DNA of 64,000 nucleotides from an uncultured Alphaproteobacteria bacterium (GCA_934234055.1 CAKQGY010000001.1:1-64000), one strand, 5' to 3'; positions 28,303 to 38,053 are shown, counted from the first letter of the stretch. Notes: generated by a model not told the origin, from the sequence alone. Numbers and translations: made by a program.

Positions 28303-29634
28303 TTATTTCCCAATACAAAAATCGCGAAAGATAATATCCAGCAAATCCTCGGCATCAATGCGCCCCGTAATGCGCCCCAACGCCCGCGCTGCCAAGCGCA
28401 TATCTTCGGCTTTCAGTTCCAACTCCGTCGCCGTCAAAGCCTGCTCCAAATGAGCCACACAGTCTTTCAAAGCCACCCGATACCGCTCCCGCGTAATGAC
28501 AGCATCCGGCCGCGCCCCAAAGTTTTGCTCTAAAATCGTTTTAATTTGGTTCCACAGATCGTCAATCCCCGTGCCGTTTTTCGCACTGATGCACAGGGTT
28601 TCCGCCGGCTTTTCCGTCATCAGATCTGCTTTGTTCCACAGTTTCAGCACCGGCTTTTCATTCAACATTTCCGGCATTGTTTCTTCCTGCGGCCAAACGC
28701 TCCCGTCTTGAATAAACAAGATTAAATCCGCATCATTTGCCCGTGCCAAAGCCCGCCGGATACCTTCACTTTCAATCGTATCCGCCCGTTCGCGCAGGCC
28801 TGCCGTATCGGCCAGGATGACCGGGAATCCCGCCACATCCAGGTGTGCTTCCACCACATCGCGCGTTGTGCCCGCGATTTGCGAGACGATTGCCACATCT
28901 TTATGTGTTAACGCATTGATTAAACTTGATTTTCCGACATTCGGCCGACCGATAATCGCGATCTGGAATCCCTCCCGCAATTTTTCGCCCGTCCGCGCAT
29001 CGTTCAGGTGCACATTGATTTTCGTGATCAGAGTGCGGATACTGCCGTCAATTTCGTTCATTTTTTCGGCCGGTATTTCTTCTTCCGGAAAGTCAATAAA
29101 GGCCTCCAAATAGGCCATTTGTTTCACCAAATCCTGCCGCCACCCGTTATACAGGTGCCCTAATTTCCCCTGCATTTGCAAGACCGCCTGCGCGCGTTGG
29201 CGTTCGGTTTCCGCATTGATCAGGTCCAGCAATCCCTCTGCTTCCGTCAGGTCCATTTTTCCGTTGATGACCGCCCGGCGCGAGTATTCGCCGCGTTCGG
29301 CCGGCCGACAGCCCGCTATTTCTCCCAGCCGAGACATCAGGCTTTGAATCACGGCTCGCCCGCCATGTACTTGAAATTCGGCGACATCTTCGCCCGTAAA
29401 GCTGTTCGGTGCCGGGAAATACAGCACCACCGCGTGATCAATCACACCCCCGTCCGTGGTCTTTAACGCCTTGAAATAAGCATGCCGTGCCACCGGGTTA
29501 TCCAATCCTGCCACGGTGCGCAAAGCCTCCCGCACCTGCTTCCCCGACAGGCGCACCACCGCCACGCCGCCTTTGCCCGCCCCGCTGGACAGGGCATAAA
29601 TCGTATCGTTCAGGTTATAGGATAATTCCTGCAT
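28303..29634 (-). CDS. mnmE: tRNA modification GTPase MnmE
   Basis: A 443-residue GTPase, partner of MnmG in U34 modification. The N-terminal folate-binding domain starts near [16 protein letters not shown]. The G domain has [15 protein letters not shown] and NKAD. The protein ends FCIGK, containing the catalytic C-terminal CIGK of the family. ATG at 29634 overlaps the engB stop as TGATG and has AAAGGGG upstream; an in-frame GTG one codon earlier is less likely. Confidence 0.97.
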   Translation of the reverse strand: MQELSYNLNDTIYALSSGAGKGGVAVVRLSGKQVREALRTVAGLDNPVARHAYFKALKTTDGGVIDHAVVLYFPAPNSFTGEDVAEFQVHGGRAVIQSLMSRLGEIAGCRPAERGEYSRRAVINGKMDLTEAEGLLDLINAETERQRAQAVLQMQGKLGHLYNGWRQDLVKQMAYLEAFIDFPEEEIPAEKMNEIDGSIRTLITKINVHLNDARTGEKLREGFQIAIIGRPNVGKSSLINALTHKDVAIVSQIAGTTRDVVEAHLDVAGFPVILADTAGLRERADTIESEGIRRALARANDADLILFIQDGSVWPQEETMPEMLNEKPVLKLWNKADLMTEKPAETLCISAKNGTGIDDLWNQIKTILEQNFGARPDAVITRERYRVALKDCVAHLEQALTATELELKAEDMRLAARALGRITGRIDAEDLLDIIFRDFCIGK

Positions 29635-30269
29635 CACAGCCCCTTTAACACCTTAATAAACTGCGCCCGCACTTCGGCCACACCGATTTTCTTTTCCGCA
29701 CTGGTCAACAGCACTTCCGGATAGCAAGCCGTATGCTTTGCTCCGACAGCAGCCACTTCTACCCGTCGTTTTTCTGCTTCTGCCGGCGTCATTTTATCCG
29801 CTTTCGTCAGGACCAGCTGATAGTTCACCGCCGCTTTATCCAGCATTTTCATAATGTTTTCATCCACGGTTTTCACCCCGTGCCGCGCATCTATCAACAG
29901 GAACACCCGCCGCAGTTGCGGCCGTCCTCTCAGGTAAGCGTGGATCAGTCTTGTCCATACTTGCACGGTGGCTTTCGGTGCACTGGCAAACCCGTATCCC
30001 GGCAGGTCCACGATATAGAACTGCTCTTTTTGTTCAAAGAAGTTGAGTTCCTGTGTTCGTCCCGGCGTGTTAGAGGCCCGTGCCAATTTCGGCACCCCCG
30101 TGACGGCGTTGATCAGGCTGGACTTCCCGACATTAGATCGTCCCGCAAAAGCAAACTCCGGCAACCGCCCGTCCGGCAGTTGCGCCGGGTCTACCACCCC
30201 GCGCCAAAAGGCCGGCTTTTGTTCAAACAGGCGATTGCCTTCACCCACCAGGTCCGCGGTTTCCACCAT
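29634..30269 (-). CDS. engB: Ribosome biogenesis GTPase EngB (YsxC/YihA)
   Basis: A 211-residue TrmE-Era-like GTPase for 50S subunit assembly. G1 is GRSNVGKSSL, followed by SNTPGRTQELNFF (G2 region), DLPGYGFA (G3) and TKADK (G4). The frame is open upstream into yidC, but ATG at 30269 overlaps the yidC stop as TAATG with AAAGGTGG upstream and gives the normal family length. Confidence 0.95.
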   Translation of the reverse strand: MVETADLVGEGNRLFEQKPAFWRGVVDPAQLPDGRLPEFAFAGRSNVGKSSLINAVTGVPKLARASNTPGRTQELNFFEQKEQFYIVDLPGYGFASAPKATVQVWTRLIHAYLRGRPQLRRVFLLIDARHGVKTVDENIMKMLDKAAVNYQLVLTKADKMTPAEAEKRRVEVAAVGAKHTACYPEVLLTSAEKKIGVAEVRAQFIKVLKGL

Positions 30270-31921
30270 TACGCGCCCACCTTTTTCATGATATAGCGTT
30301 GCTGCATAATAGACAGGATATTGCTCCAAGTCCAATAGATCACCAACCCCGACGCAAAGTTCCCCATCATAAAGGTAAAGATAATCGGCATCAGGTTCAT
30401 AATCACCTTTTGATCTTCGCTGGTGGTGGGCGAGGGGTTCATTTTTTGTTGAATCACCATCGTCAGGCCCATAATGATCGGCCACACCCCGATATTCAAA
30501 AAGGACGGAATCGGCCACGCCAGCAATCCGAACGCCGTAAAGACCGACGACGGATCCGGTTGCGACAGGTCCGTAATCCACCCGAAGAACGGCGCCTGCC
30601 GCATCAGGATAGACACCGACAGCACTTTATACAGAGCAAAGAACACCGGTATTTGGATCAGCATCGGCAAGCATCCCCCCGCCGGGTTCACTTTGTCCCG
30701 TTTATACAGGTTCATCATTTCAATTTGCAGTTGTTGCTTATTGTCTTTGAATCGTTCCTGCAAGGCCTTAATCTTGGGTTGCAGCTTTTTCATTTTTGCC
30801 ATATTTTCGTATGTTTTTGTTGCAATCGGCAACATCAGAATCCGCAGCAGGGTCGCGAACACCAAAATCGCCACCCCCATATTCCCCACCAGGCTGTATA
30901 AAAAGCCCAGAAAATACAAGAACGGCTTTGTCAAAAAGTAGTACCACCCGAAATCAATCGTCAGGTCAAACCGCGGGATTCCCTGCTCTTCATAGTCATT
31001 GATCAGGCTCAATTCTTTTGCCCCCGCGAACAGTTTTGTCGTCTGTGTTTTCGTGGCCCCCGCGGCAATTTCGGCCGTGTTTTGGAAAGTCGCCGTATAA
31101 TTTGTTTCGGTGGCATTAAAGGTCATTTGCGTTGTCGCGCTTTGTTCGGGCACAAAGATAGCCTGCCAGTATTTATCCGTCATACCGATCCAGCCCCCTT
31201 TGGTTGCCATTGCTTTTGAGTCACCCGGCTCAATCGCGCTCCACCGTTCTTCCACGCGTGTATTATCCACCAGGCTTAAAAACCCCTCATGCACCGACGA
31301 TTGTGTTGTATTGACCGAGTCGACGACCCGTTCCACCCGCCCGATCAAGCGTGCTTCAATCGCCCGCCCGCTCTTGTTCGTCAGTTTATCGGTAAAGGTC
31401 ATCATATAGGCATTGTCCAAAGTGATTGTGCGTTCAATCCGTGCCGTTTCGTTTTCCCAACGCATTACCACCGGCGTTTCCGGTGTCAATTTTTCGCCCA
31501 CAACCTGCGGTGTTTGACGCGTATCGGGTAAACTGCCTCCCTCCCAGTTCAAACCCGTCTGCCAGTTCCGGCTCAACAGCACCACAAACGGGCTGTCTTC
31601 TTGCGTCGTTTCGCGATAGGTCGTCAGGCTCAGGTTATTCAGATCCGTCCCCCCCGCGTTCAAGGATCCCGCTACCACGCTGTTTTCCACCGGAATCGTA
31701 ATGATTTCCTGCGCTGCCTCTACACTTTTTCGAGCCGTCATATCCATCGCCGGCACTGCTTCTGCCGCGACTGTTTCGGCGCTTTCCGCCGGCCCGTCCA
31801 AGGGCACCGCCACCATTTGGGTCTTTGGTTTTTGCCACCATTGCATCCCCAGCAACAAGGCGATGATCAGCACCAAAGCCAACATCAGATTTTTTTGTTC
31901 TTTTTTTTCATCTTCAATCAT
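30269..31921 (-). CDS. yidC: Membrane protein insertase YidC
   Basis: A 550-residue inner-membrane insertase, acting alone or with SecYEG. It has an N-terminal anchor (about 12-25), a large periplasmic beta domain with a stretch of negatively charged and Thr/Ser-rich sequence, and then the conserved five-helix insertase core from about residue 345 (WYYFLTKPFLYFLGF, PIATKTYENMAKMKKLQPK, GGCLPMLIQIPVFFALYK). The protein ends KKVGA without a long basic tail. It overlaps yidD by 4 bases. Confidence 0.96.
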   Translation of the reverse strand: MIEDEKKEQKNLMLALVLIIALLLGMQWWQKPKTQMVAVPLDGPAESAETVAAEAVPAMDMTARKSVEAAQEIITIPVENSVVAGSLNAGGTDLNNLSLTTYRETTQEDSPFVVLLSRNWQTGLNWEGGSLPDTRQTPQVVGEKLTPETPVVMRWENETARIERTITLDNAYMMTFTDKLTNKSGRAIEARLIGRVERVVDSVNTTQSSVHEGFLSLVDNTRVEERWSAIEPGDSKAMATKGGWIGMTDKYWQAIFVPEQSATTQMTFNATETNYTATFQNTAEIAAGATKTQTTKLFAGAKELSLINDYEEQGIPRFDLTIDFGWYYFLTKPFLYFLGFLYSLVGNMGVAILVFATLLRILMLPIATKTYENMAKMKKLQPKIKALQERFKDNKQQLQIEMMNLYKRDKVNPAGGCLPMLIQIPVFFALYKVLSVSILMRQAPFFGWITDLSQPDPSSVFTAFGLLAWPIPSFLNIGVWPIIMGLTMVIQQKMNPSPTTSEDQKVIMNLMPIIFTFMMGNFASGLVIYWTWSNILSIMQQRYIMKKVGA

Positions 31922-32157
31922 TTTTTCTTCCTTTTTATGGTTGGTAGAGGCACCGGATCATAGCCCGATCCGCCCCATGGCGCGCACCGGACAATCCGGC
32001 AAAATGTCAACATAGCACCTTTTATCACGCCATGCAACAAAAAAGCGTCTTTGGCGTATTCCGAGCACGTCGGTTCAAACCGACAGCACTTGGGCTTAAA
32101 CGGCGATACAGCTGCTTTATAAAGGCTGATCAGTCCTATACACACGTGTCGCAGCAT
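31918..32157 (-). CDS. yidD: Membrane protein insertion efficiency factor YidD
   Basis: A 79-residue membrane-associated protein. The conserved cysteine segment CCRFEPTCSEYA, the GVIKGAMLTFCRIVRCAPW stretch and the GYDPVP ending are diagnostic of YidD. It lies between rnpA and yidC, its usual place. GGAGG is 7 bases upstream of the ATG, and the gene overlaps the rnpA 3' end by 22 bases and yidC by 4. Confidence 0.95.
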   Translation of the reverse strand: MLRHVCIGLISLYKAAVSPFKPKCCRFEPTCSEYAKDAFLLHGVIKGAMLTFCRIVRCAPWGGSGYDPVPLPTIKRKKK

Positions 32158-32753
32158 TCGGCTTCCTCCGTTTTTTTATCGCCTTCGCCGACAGATTCCG
32201 TTGTGGCTCCTTTTCGGATTTGCCGCAACGCATAGGTGAAATCACCTTTTAATTTTGAAAACGCGCGGGTTGCCGTGGCTGTTCGTCCCACAATGACCAA
32301 GTCATATCCTGTAAAAGTGCCCGTTTCCGGCGTCAGGCGCACCACTTCGCGCAGGCGTCTGCGGATTCGGTTGCGCACCACGGCGTGTCCTAATCGTTTT
32401 GTGGTGGTAAAGCCGATTCGGATTTGCCCGTTCTCATTTTTGGCATATTGCAGAACCAATCCCAGAGTCACGATTTTTGTCTGCGCTTTATTCACCTGCA
32501 CAAAGATTTTTCGTTTTTTTATCCGAATCGGCCGTTGCGACCCCGGCTGTTGTTCCGGCTCCGATATATTCTGTTCTTTAAAATTTTCTTTCGATTCCGG
32601 TTCTGCCAAGCCCGATTTATTCGTTTCATACCCTGTTGCCTCGCGCGTGCGCAATACACCTGCGTGCGCGTCTAATTTCTCTCTCCCAAGGTTATCTTCC
32701 CCCGGGAGCGATGTTTCCGGATTACTTTTCCAGTTTTGTATTTTAAGGCTCAT
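32136..32753 (-). CDS. rnpA: Ribonuclease P protein component with an N-terminal extension
   Basis: A 205-residue protein; the usual length is near 115-125. The RNase P core lies in the second half: KKRKIFVQVNKA, IGFTTTKRLGHAVVRN and RNRIRRRLREVVRL, the RNA-binding signature. About 80 polar, low-complexity residues (Glu, Asn, Gln, Ser rich) precede it. The start at 32753 has GGAG 8 bases upstream and MSLKIQ; the frame is open further up but without a better signal. It helps the RNA subunit mature tRNA 5' ends. It lies between rpmH and yidD. Confidence 0.9.
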   Translation of the reverse strand: MSLKIQNWKSNPETSLPGEDNLGREKLDAHAGVLRTREATGYETNKSGLAEPESKENFKEQNISEPEQQPGSQRPIRIKKRKIFVQVNKAQTKIVTLGLVLQYAKNENGQIRIGFTTTKRLGHAVVRNRIRRRLREVVRLTPETGTFTGYDLVIVGRTATATRAFSKLKGDFTYALRQIRKGATTESVGEGDKKTEEAECCDTCV

Positions 32754-32826
32754 GTGTTTATCTCCGATATGAAACAAGACACCGTTCACAAGCGGTGCCC
32801 TGCTTAAAGAAACCGGGTGATAACCC

Positions 32827-32961
32827 TTACGCGCTGACGACTTTGCGTCCTTTCCGACGGCGCGCATTGATCACGGCGCGACCACCGACAGTAGCCATAC
32901 GGGCACGGAATCCGTGGCGACGGGTCCGAACGATTTTACTGGGTTGATATGTGCGTTTCAT
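32827..32961 (-). CDS. rpmH: 50S ribosomal protein L34
   Basis: A 44-residue basic protein beginning [18 protein letters not shown] and ending [11 protein letters not shown], unmistakably L34. First gene of the rpmH-rnpA-yidD-yidC-engB-mnmE-mnmG operon. AAGGAG lies 9 bases before the ATG. The next gene, rnpA, begins 73 bases after its stop. Confidence 0.97.
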   Translation of the reverse strand: MKRTYQPSKIVRTRRHGFRARMATVGGRAVINARRRKGRKVVSA

Positions 32962-32998
32962 AGCTTTTTCTCCTTGTGTTTAGAAAATTGATTTCACT

Positions 32999-33027
32999 TT
33001 TATACCTGATTTTTGCCCGAATGTCAA
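32999..33027 (-). promoter_or_regulatory. Strong promoter of the rpmH operon
   Basis: Minus strand: TTGACA (33027-33022), 17-base spacer, TATAAA (33004-32999), start expected near 32992, 31 bases before the rpmH ATG. The near-consensus match fits a ribosomal-protein operon. Confidence 0.8.
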
Positions 33028-33107
33028 GCGTTTTTTTCTCTTTTTTTAGTTTTTTGTCTTTTAAGTTATCCCGCTGCCCGACCGTCGTTCCGCAAGCCGT
33101 TTTATCC

Positions 33108-33671
33108 TTACCCGCGTGTGCGTTCCAAGTCCGCCATGCGTGCAATCGCCTGTTCCAGTTCCGCCTGTTTCAAGGCCTGCATTGCCCGTCCAACCCGCAG
33201 GCGCGCCTGTTCCCGCACGGCCGGTGGCATTTTCCGCACCGCTCGGGCGATATAGTCCGCATTTGCCTCTCGTCGCATAACGGGCGTCGCCAAAGCCGCC
33301 ACCAATTCCGCTGCTGCTTGTGGCAGTTTTAAAGCCAATTTTTCGCCTTTGTTTTCGGGTGCCGGGGCTCGCATTTTTTTGTCTTTGTTGACCAGTTCGC
33401 CCTTTTCCGTCACATAGTCCATCAGGCGCCAGCATCGCCGCAGATAGTCCACCAACCGTGTCAATCTGTCATAGTCTTTTGCTTTCGGGTCCATTTCGTG
33501 CAGCATATCCGCCGCCACCTGATAGTTCGTCAGGGTTTCCTGCCGCATAGTATCCATTTTGTCCAGTTCGGCATTTGTGATAATCCCGTCGGCAAAGAAC
33601 TGTTCCGCCCGTTTAATCAAGTCAAAATAGCGACAGCATTCATAATCGCGTCCCGCATCAATATAGTCCAT
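33108..33671 (-). CDS. Hypothetical helical protein
   Basis: A 187-residue protein I do not recognise. It is predicted almost wholly alpha-helical and soluble, with no signal peptide or membrane segment. A cysteine pair (DYECCRYF) is near residue 10. Arg/Ala/Glu-rich helices at about 145-187 could form a coiled coil (RLRVGRAMQALKQAELEQAI). GGAGG lies 6 bases before the ATG, and the gene starts 2 bases after the YceD/DUF177 stop, so the two are almost certainly cotranscribed. Confidence 0.7.
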   Translation of the reverse strand: MDYIDAGRDYECCRYFDLIKRAEQFFADGIITNAELDKMDTMRQETLTNYQVAADMLHEMDPKAKDYDRLTRLVDYLRRCWRLMDYVTEKGELVNKDKKMRAPAPENKGEKLALKLPQAAAELVAALATPVMRREANADYIARAVRKMPPAVREQARLRVGRAMQALKQAELEQAIARMADLERTRG

Positions 33672-33673
33672 AT

Positions 33674-34159
33674 TTATTCCTCCTTTTTCAGTTTTTTCAA
33701 CACCGCAAAGGGGCTTTCCTTTGCGTCATTATCTTCCGGATCGTGATAGTCGCAATACCCCGATATACTTTTCGGAAAGGGGTTCAGGGTCAATCCGAAT
33801 TCTTCTGCGATTGTTTCCGTCAAGTCAATTTTTCCCCGTATAATCGGCAAGATAGTTTCGTCTTCCGGATCATCGCTGATTTGCTCGTCAATTTTTTCCG
33901 AGAATAACAGGTGGATTGGGGTTTCTGTTTTTTCCACAAAAGGCTTCATTGTTGCCACACAAATTCGTTCGGCTTCGGCATAAATCACGCCGTCCAAGGC
34001 GATCATATCCCCCCGTGTCAAGCGTCCCTCGGCCCTCAGAGAGATAATTTTCGGCACTTCAAATCGCATGGCAATTTCGTTCCGTTCTTGTTCATCGGCC
34101 TGCATCTGCCAGTCAATCCCGTCTTCTGTAATGGTGCGCACATCAATCAATTTTTTCAC
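33674..34159 (-). CDS. YceD/DUF177 family protein
   Basis: A 161-residue acidic protein of the YceD family, linked in other bacteria and plastids to 23S rRNA accumulation. LRAEGRLTRGDMIALDGVIYAEAERICVATMKPF and the acidic DPEDETILPIIRGKIDLTETIAEEFGLTLNPFP region match. In most bacteria rpmF (L32) and plsX follow; here neither does. The start is a GTG (AGGAG 9 bases upstream). One of the two cysteines usually seen in the metal-like motif of other members is not obvious. Confidence 0.8.
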   Translation of the reverse strand: MKKLIDVRTITEDGIDWQMQADEQERNEIAMRFEVPKIISLRAEGRLTRGDMIALDGVIYAEAERICVATMKPFVEKTETPIHLLFSEKIDEQISDDPEDETILPIIRGKIDLTETIAEEFGLTLNPFPKSISGYCDYHDPEDNDAKESPFAVLKKLKKEE

Positions 34160-34246
34160 CCTGTTTTTCTCCTGTGTTTTTTAGTATTTTTTTTGTTTTT
34201 TCCTCTCTCTCCCGCCATCTTCCTCTCTCTTGCTTTCCCACCCTTT

Positions 34247-34279
34247 GTCATTGCGAGGCCGTCAGGCCGTGGCAATCCA
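34247..34279. repeat. Dispersed palindromic repeat, family A, copy 1
   Basis: Ends match the other copies: GTCATTGCGAG on the left and GTGGCAATCCA on the right. The variable centre is GGCC-GTCA-GGCC. It is followed by GGCACATAATTCC, also seen after copy 2. It lies in the divergent gap between DUF177 and yejB, after a pyrimidine-rich stretch (34186-34245). Confidence 0.85.
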
Positions 34280-34394
34280 CCCGGCACATAATTCCGCCCT
34301 TATCCCCCCCATTTTAACATCGTGGACCCGTCCGGCAAATTCTCTTTTATCATAGACGATTTTCCCCAAAATCGCAAGGCTTTTCAAAAAACAC

Positions 34395-34423
34395 TTGCAT
34401 TTTTTTCACTTCTCGTCCACAAT
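34395..34423 (+). promoter_or_regulatory. Candidate promoter of yejBEF
   Basis: TTGCAT (34395-34400), 17-base spacer, CACAAT (34418-34423; four of six matches). The predicted start at 34430 is one base before the yejB ATG at 34431, so the mRNA would be nearly leaderless. The upstream AGGG is too close to the ATG (3 bases) to serve well as a Shine-Dalgarno. Confidence 0.45.
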
Positions 34424-34430
34424 AGGGCGT

Positions 34431-35525
34431 ATGAAGTATGGTTATTTTCTCAAACGGCTGGCTTTAATTCCGATAACTTTGTTCGGGATTATAGCTCTCA
34501 ATTTTGCGCTGGTGCAGTTTGTCCCCGGCGGCCCGGTGGAGCAGATGATGCTGCGTATAGACGGTGCTCCCGGTTCGGCGACGGCGCGTATCAGCGGCAG
34601 TGGGGCAGGGGATACGCTTTCCGCTTCTTCCGCGCGCGACGGTGTTTATCGCGGAGGCCGGGGTCTGCGGGACGAGATTCGCCAAGAGCTGGAACATCGC
34701 TTTGGCTTTGACAAGCCTGCCACCACCCGTTTTTGGGAAATGTTGACCCGCTACCTGCGTTTTGATTTCGGGACCAGTTTTTATCAGGATAAAACCGTCA
34801 TTCGCCTGATTTTAGAGAAAATGCCCGTTTCCATTTCACTCGGCGTGTTCAGCACATTACTCATTTACCTGTTGGCGATTCCTCTCGGCATACGCAAAGC
34901 CGTTCGCGCCGGCACGCCTTTTGACCAAGCGACCAGTTGGGCGCTCACGATCAGTTATGCCGTTCCGTCGTTTTTACTGGCGATTTTTCTGGTGATTATT
35001 TTTGCCGGCGGTCGGTATTTACAGTGGTTTCCGCTCCGGGGTCTTGTTTCCGACAATTGGGACGAGTTAAATTGGTTTGCCAAGATTACCGACTATTTGC
35101 ATCATTTGGTGCTGCCGGTGTTGGCGCTGGCGATCGGCGGGATTGCCGGCCTGGCTTTTTTGACCAAAAACGCCTTTTTGGACGAACTGGGCAAAGCCTA
35201 TTGCCGCACTGCGGTGGCCAAGGGTTTATCGCGCCGGCGTATTTTATACGGTCATGTGTTCCGCAATGCCATGCTGATTGTGATTGCGGGATTTCCGGCG
35301 ATGCTGATCGGTATGCTGTTCACGGGTTCCGTGTTGATAGAGGTCATTTTTTCACTCGACGGTTTGGGTTTGTTGGGGTTTGAGGCCGTTCAGAATCGCG
35401 ACTATCCGGTTGTTTTTGGGACGCTTTATTTATTTGCGCTGCTGGGGCTGGTGCTCAATATATTAAATGATTTTGTGTATACACTGGTGGATCCCCGCAT
35501 TCATTTTGGCAAGAGGCTCCAATGA
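34431..35525 (+). CDS. yejB: Microcin C/oligopeptide ABC transporter permease YejB
   Basis: A 364-residue inner-membrane permease of the BPD family. The first helix begins right at the start (YFLKRLALIPITLFGIIALNF) and is followed by the PGGPVEQ motif and an extended YejB-specific periplasmic loop. The EAA-like cytoplasmic loop is DELGKAYCRTAVAKGLSRR. Partner permease YejE and ATPase YejF follow with 4-base overlaps. YejABEF imports peptides, including microcin C and peptidoglycan peptides, in enterics. The binding protein yejA is missing from the window. Confidence 0.92.
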   Translation: MKYGYFLKRLALIPITLFGIIALNFALVQFVPGGPVEQMMLRIDGAPGSATARISGSGAGDTLSASSARDGVYRGGRGLRDEIRQELEHRFGFDKPATTRFWEMLTRYLRFDFGTSFYQDKTVIRLILEKMPVSISLGVFSTLLIYLLAIPLGIRKAVRAGTPFDQATSWALTISYAVPSFLLAIFLVIIFAGGRYLQWFPLRGLVSDNWDELNWFAKITDYLHHLVLPVLALAIGGIAGLAFLTKNAFLDELGKAYCRTAVAKGLSRRRILYGHVFRNAMLIVIAGFPAMLIGMLFTGSVLIEVIFSLDGLGLLGFEAVQNRDYPVVFGTLYLFALLGLVLNILNDFVYTLVDPRIHFGKRLQ

Positions 35526-36547
35526 CCGATCATCTCATCCGCCGCCGTTGGTCTCGTTTTCGCCAGAACAAGCGCGCCTTATTCGGCCTGATTATTTTCA
35601 CGACTTTGTTGATGATTGCCTTATTTGCTCCCGTGATCGCAAACGATCGCCCGATTTATGTGTCATACAAAGGGATGCCCTATTATCCGTTATCCGAGTT
35701 TGTGCCCGACTCGGCGCTGGGTGGCACCCTGCCGACCGAGGCCGACTACCTGGATCCTTATACGCAACAGCAAATAGAGCAACACGCTTCCGCCATTTGG
35801 CCTTTAATTCAGTGGGGTCCCGACAGCATAGATTACTATTCCCCGACCCCGTTTCCGGCGCCGCCGTCCGCGCGTCATATTCTGGGCACGGATGATCAGG
35901 GCCGCGACATTCTCACCCGCCTGATTTACGGTTTTCGGCTCAGTTTGTTTTTCGGCCTGACGCTCACGGTGCTATCGGCCAGCTTTGGGATACTTGTCGG
36001 TGCGGTTCAGGGGTATTTTGGTGGGCGCACGGATCTGTTTATCGGCCGATTATTGGAAATTTGGGGTTCATTGCCCCAGTTATTTATTTTGATTATCGTG
36101 TCCAGTTTTATCACGCCCGGCTTTTGGTCGCTGCTGTTGATTTTGCTGCTGTTCAGTTGGACGGCGCTCAGCGGTGTTGTGCGTGCCGAGTTCTTAAAGA
36201 CCCGCCAACAGGATTATGTTTTGGCCGCCAAAGTGCTGGGTGTTTCCGATTGGCGGATTATGAGTCGCCACATTTTGCCCAACGCCCTGGTTGCGACGAT
36301 TACTTATATGCCGTTTATTTTGGCCGGAGCGATTGTATCGCTGTCCGCGCTGGATTTTTTGGGTTTGGGTATGCCCGCCGGCACGGCCAGCCTCGGCGAT
36401 CTCATTCGTCAGGGCAAAGAGAATCTCCAAGCCCCTTGGATCGGCCTGTCGGCGTTTGTTTCCATGACCGTGATTTTGTCCGTTTTGATTTTTATGGGCG
36501 AGGGGGTTCGCGATGCCTTTGACCCGCACAGCAGGGGGAAAGTATGA
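35522..36547 (+). CDS. yejE: Microcin C/oligopeptide ABC transporter permease YejE
   Basis: A 341-residue permease. The N-terminal helix (about 22-40) is followed by a long YejE-type periplasmic insertion with RPIYVSYKGMPYYPLSEF and HILGTDDQGRDILTRLIYG. The EAA loop is FLKTRQQDYVLAAKVLGVSDWRI, followed by HILPNAL. It overlaps yejB and yejF by ATGA at each end, so the three are one translational unit. Confidence 0.92.
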   Translation: MTDHLIRRRWSRFRQNKRALFGLIIFTTLLMIALFAPVIANDRPIYVSYKGMPYYPLSEFVPDSALGGTLPTEADYLDPYTQQQIEQHASAIWPLIQWGPDSIDYYSPTPFPAPPSARHILGTDDQGRDILTRLIYGFRLSLFFGLTLTVLSASFGILVGAVQGYFGGRTDLFIGRLLEIWGSLPQLFILIIVSSFITPGFWSLLLILLLFSWTALSGVVRAEFLKTRQQDYVLAAKVLGVSDWRIMSRHILPNALVATITYMPFILAGAIVSLSALDFLGLGMPAGTASLGDLIRQGKENLQAPWIGLSAFVSMTVILSVLIFMGEGVRDAFDPHSRGKV

Positions 36548-38028
36548 ATTTACTTGAAATTCGTGATTTAACCGTTCATCTGCCCGGAGCCAATCCCGTG
36601 CGCGGTGTTTCTTTGGCTGTGCGTTCGGGCGAGTTTGTCGGTCTTGTCGGCAGCAGCGGTTCGGGCAAGTCCAGCCTGGCCATGGCGATTTTGCGCCTGC
36701 ATCCGGCCGCTCGTATCAGTGGCCAGATTTTATTCTGTCGCCAAGATTTGCTCAAAATGACCGAGTCCGAACTCAACCGCATTCGGGGCAAGCGTATCGC
36801 GATGATTTTTCAAGAGCCGATGCTTTCTCTCAATCCGTTGCACACGATCGGTGCCCAGATTTTTGAAGTTTTAAAATATCACACCGACTCGGCCACTCGT
36901 TCCCGCGTGCTGGATTTATTGCAGTTGGTTGAATTGCCCGACGGCGATCGGATTTACGATTCCTACCCGCACGAGCTTTCCGGCGGCCAGCGCCAGCGTG
37001 CGATGATTGCCATGGCTTTGGCGGCCAAGCCCGATCTGCTCATCGCGGACGAGCCCACCACCGCCCTGGATGTGACGGTTCAGTCCCAGATTCTCCGACT
37101 CTTAAAGTCTCTCCAACAAAAACTCGGGCTCAGTATTTTGTTCATCACCCATGACCTGGACATTATCCGTGCGTATGCACGGCGTGTTTATGTGATGAAA
37201 TACGGCCATATTGTGGCGACCAAACTGCCCCCCCGTCCGACAGTCGAACTCGGCCGCCGCCGAGCGCCCTCTACCCAACCGCCGACGTTGTCTGTCCGCC
37301 ACCTCAGCGTATTTTACGGTGATATGAATGCCGTTGACGATGTGTCCTTTGACCTGTATCCGGCGCGCACTTTGGGTCTTGTGGGCGAAAGCGGTTCAGG
37401 CAAGTCCACGATTGCCAAGGCTCTTGTCCGTCTGATTCCCGCCCAAGGCCAAGCCCTTCTTGACACTTCTGATTTTTTCACACTGTCCGGGCGTGATTTA
37501 TTGGCTGCCCGCGGCCGCATTCAGATGGTGTTCCAAGACGCAGCCTCTTCGCTCAACCCGCGCCTTTCTGTCGGTCGCCTGATTGCCGAGGGGTGGCAAC
37601 TGCACCATACCGGCGATTCGAAACCCTTTGTGGACAAAGCGCTCAAAGCCGTCGGCCTCAATCCCGATATGGCCACCCGCTACCCGCACGAGCTTTCCGG
37701 TGGCCAGAAAACGCGTGTCGCCCTGGCTCGCGTGCTGATTTTGCGTCCGGCCGTTGTGATTTTGGACGAGGTCACTTCCTCCCTGGACATTGAAACGCAA
37801 AAGCAAATTATGACTTTGCTGTTGGACTTGCAAAAGGATTACAAGATGTCGTATTTATTTATTTCCCACGATATGCAGGCCGTTCGCCGTATGTCGGACG
37901 AGGTCATGATTATGAAACAGGCTCGGATTGTAGAGCGTGCCCCTGCTGCCACGATTTTCACCAATCCCCGCCACCCGTATACGCGCCAACTCTTGCGCGA
38001 CAGTTTTATTTTACCCGAAAAGGCTTGA
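36544..38028 (+). CDS. yejF: Duplicated ABC transporter ATPase YejF
   Basis: A 494-residue protein with two complete ATPase domains. The first has Walker [10 protein letters not shown], signature LSGGQRQR and Walker [13 protein letters not shown]. The second has [17 protein letters not shown] and [12 protein letters not shown]; the Glu after the Walker B Asp is present in both. Single-chain duplicated ATPases are typical of YejF. The last gene of the unit; its stop lies next to the promoter of the lipoprotein gene. Confidence 0.93.
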   Translation: MNLLEIRDLTVHLPGANPVRGVSLAVRSGEFVGLVGSSGSGKSSLAMAILRLHPAARISGQILFCRQDLLKMTESELNRIRGKRIAMIFQEPMLSLNPLHTIGAQIFEVLKYHTDSATRSRVLDLLQLVELPDGDRIYDSYPHELSGGQRQRAMIAMALAAKPDLLIADEPTTALDVTVQSQILRLLKSLQQKLGLSILFITHDLDIIRAYARRVYVMKYGHIVATKLPPRPTVELGRRRAPSTQPPTLSVRHLSVFYGDMNAVDDVSFDLYPARTLGLVGESGSGKSTIAKALVRLIPAQGQALLDTSDFFTLSGRDLLAARGRIQMVFQDAASSLNPRLSVGRLIAEGWQLHHTGDSKPFVDKALKAVGLNPDMATRYPHELSGGQKTRVALARVLILRPAVVILDEVTSSLDIETQKQIMTLLLDLQKDYKMSYLFISHDMQAVRRMSDEVMIMKQARIVERAPAATIFTNPRHPYTRQLLRDSFILPEKA

Positions 38029-38053
38029 CAACCTCCCGCGATTTCTTTATACT
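38025..38053 (+). promoter_or_regulatory. Consensus promoter of the small lipoprotein gene
   Basis: TTGACA (38025-38030), 17-base spacer, TATACT (38048-38053). The -35 box contains the TGA stop of yejF. Predicted start near 38060, giving a 21-base leader with AAAGGAG before the ATG. Confidence 0.8.

Noticed and set aside
29634..30581. A longer engB reading frame starting inside yidC
   Set aside because: The extra 104 residues are antisense-like yidC sequence read in another frame; the TAATG overlap start gives the family length.
33674..34159. Expected rpmF (L32) after the DUF177 gene
   Set aside because: The 2 bases between the DUF177 stop and the next gene leave no room, and no L32-like sequence follows on either strand up to rpmH.
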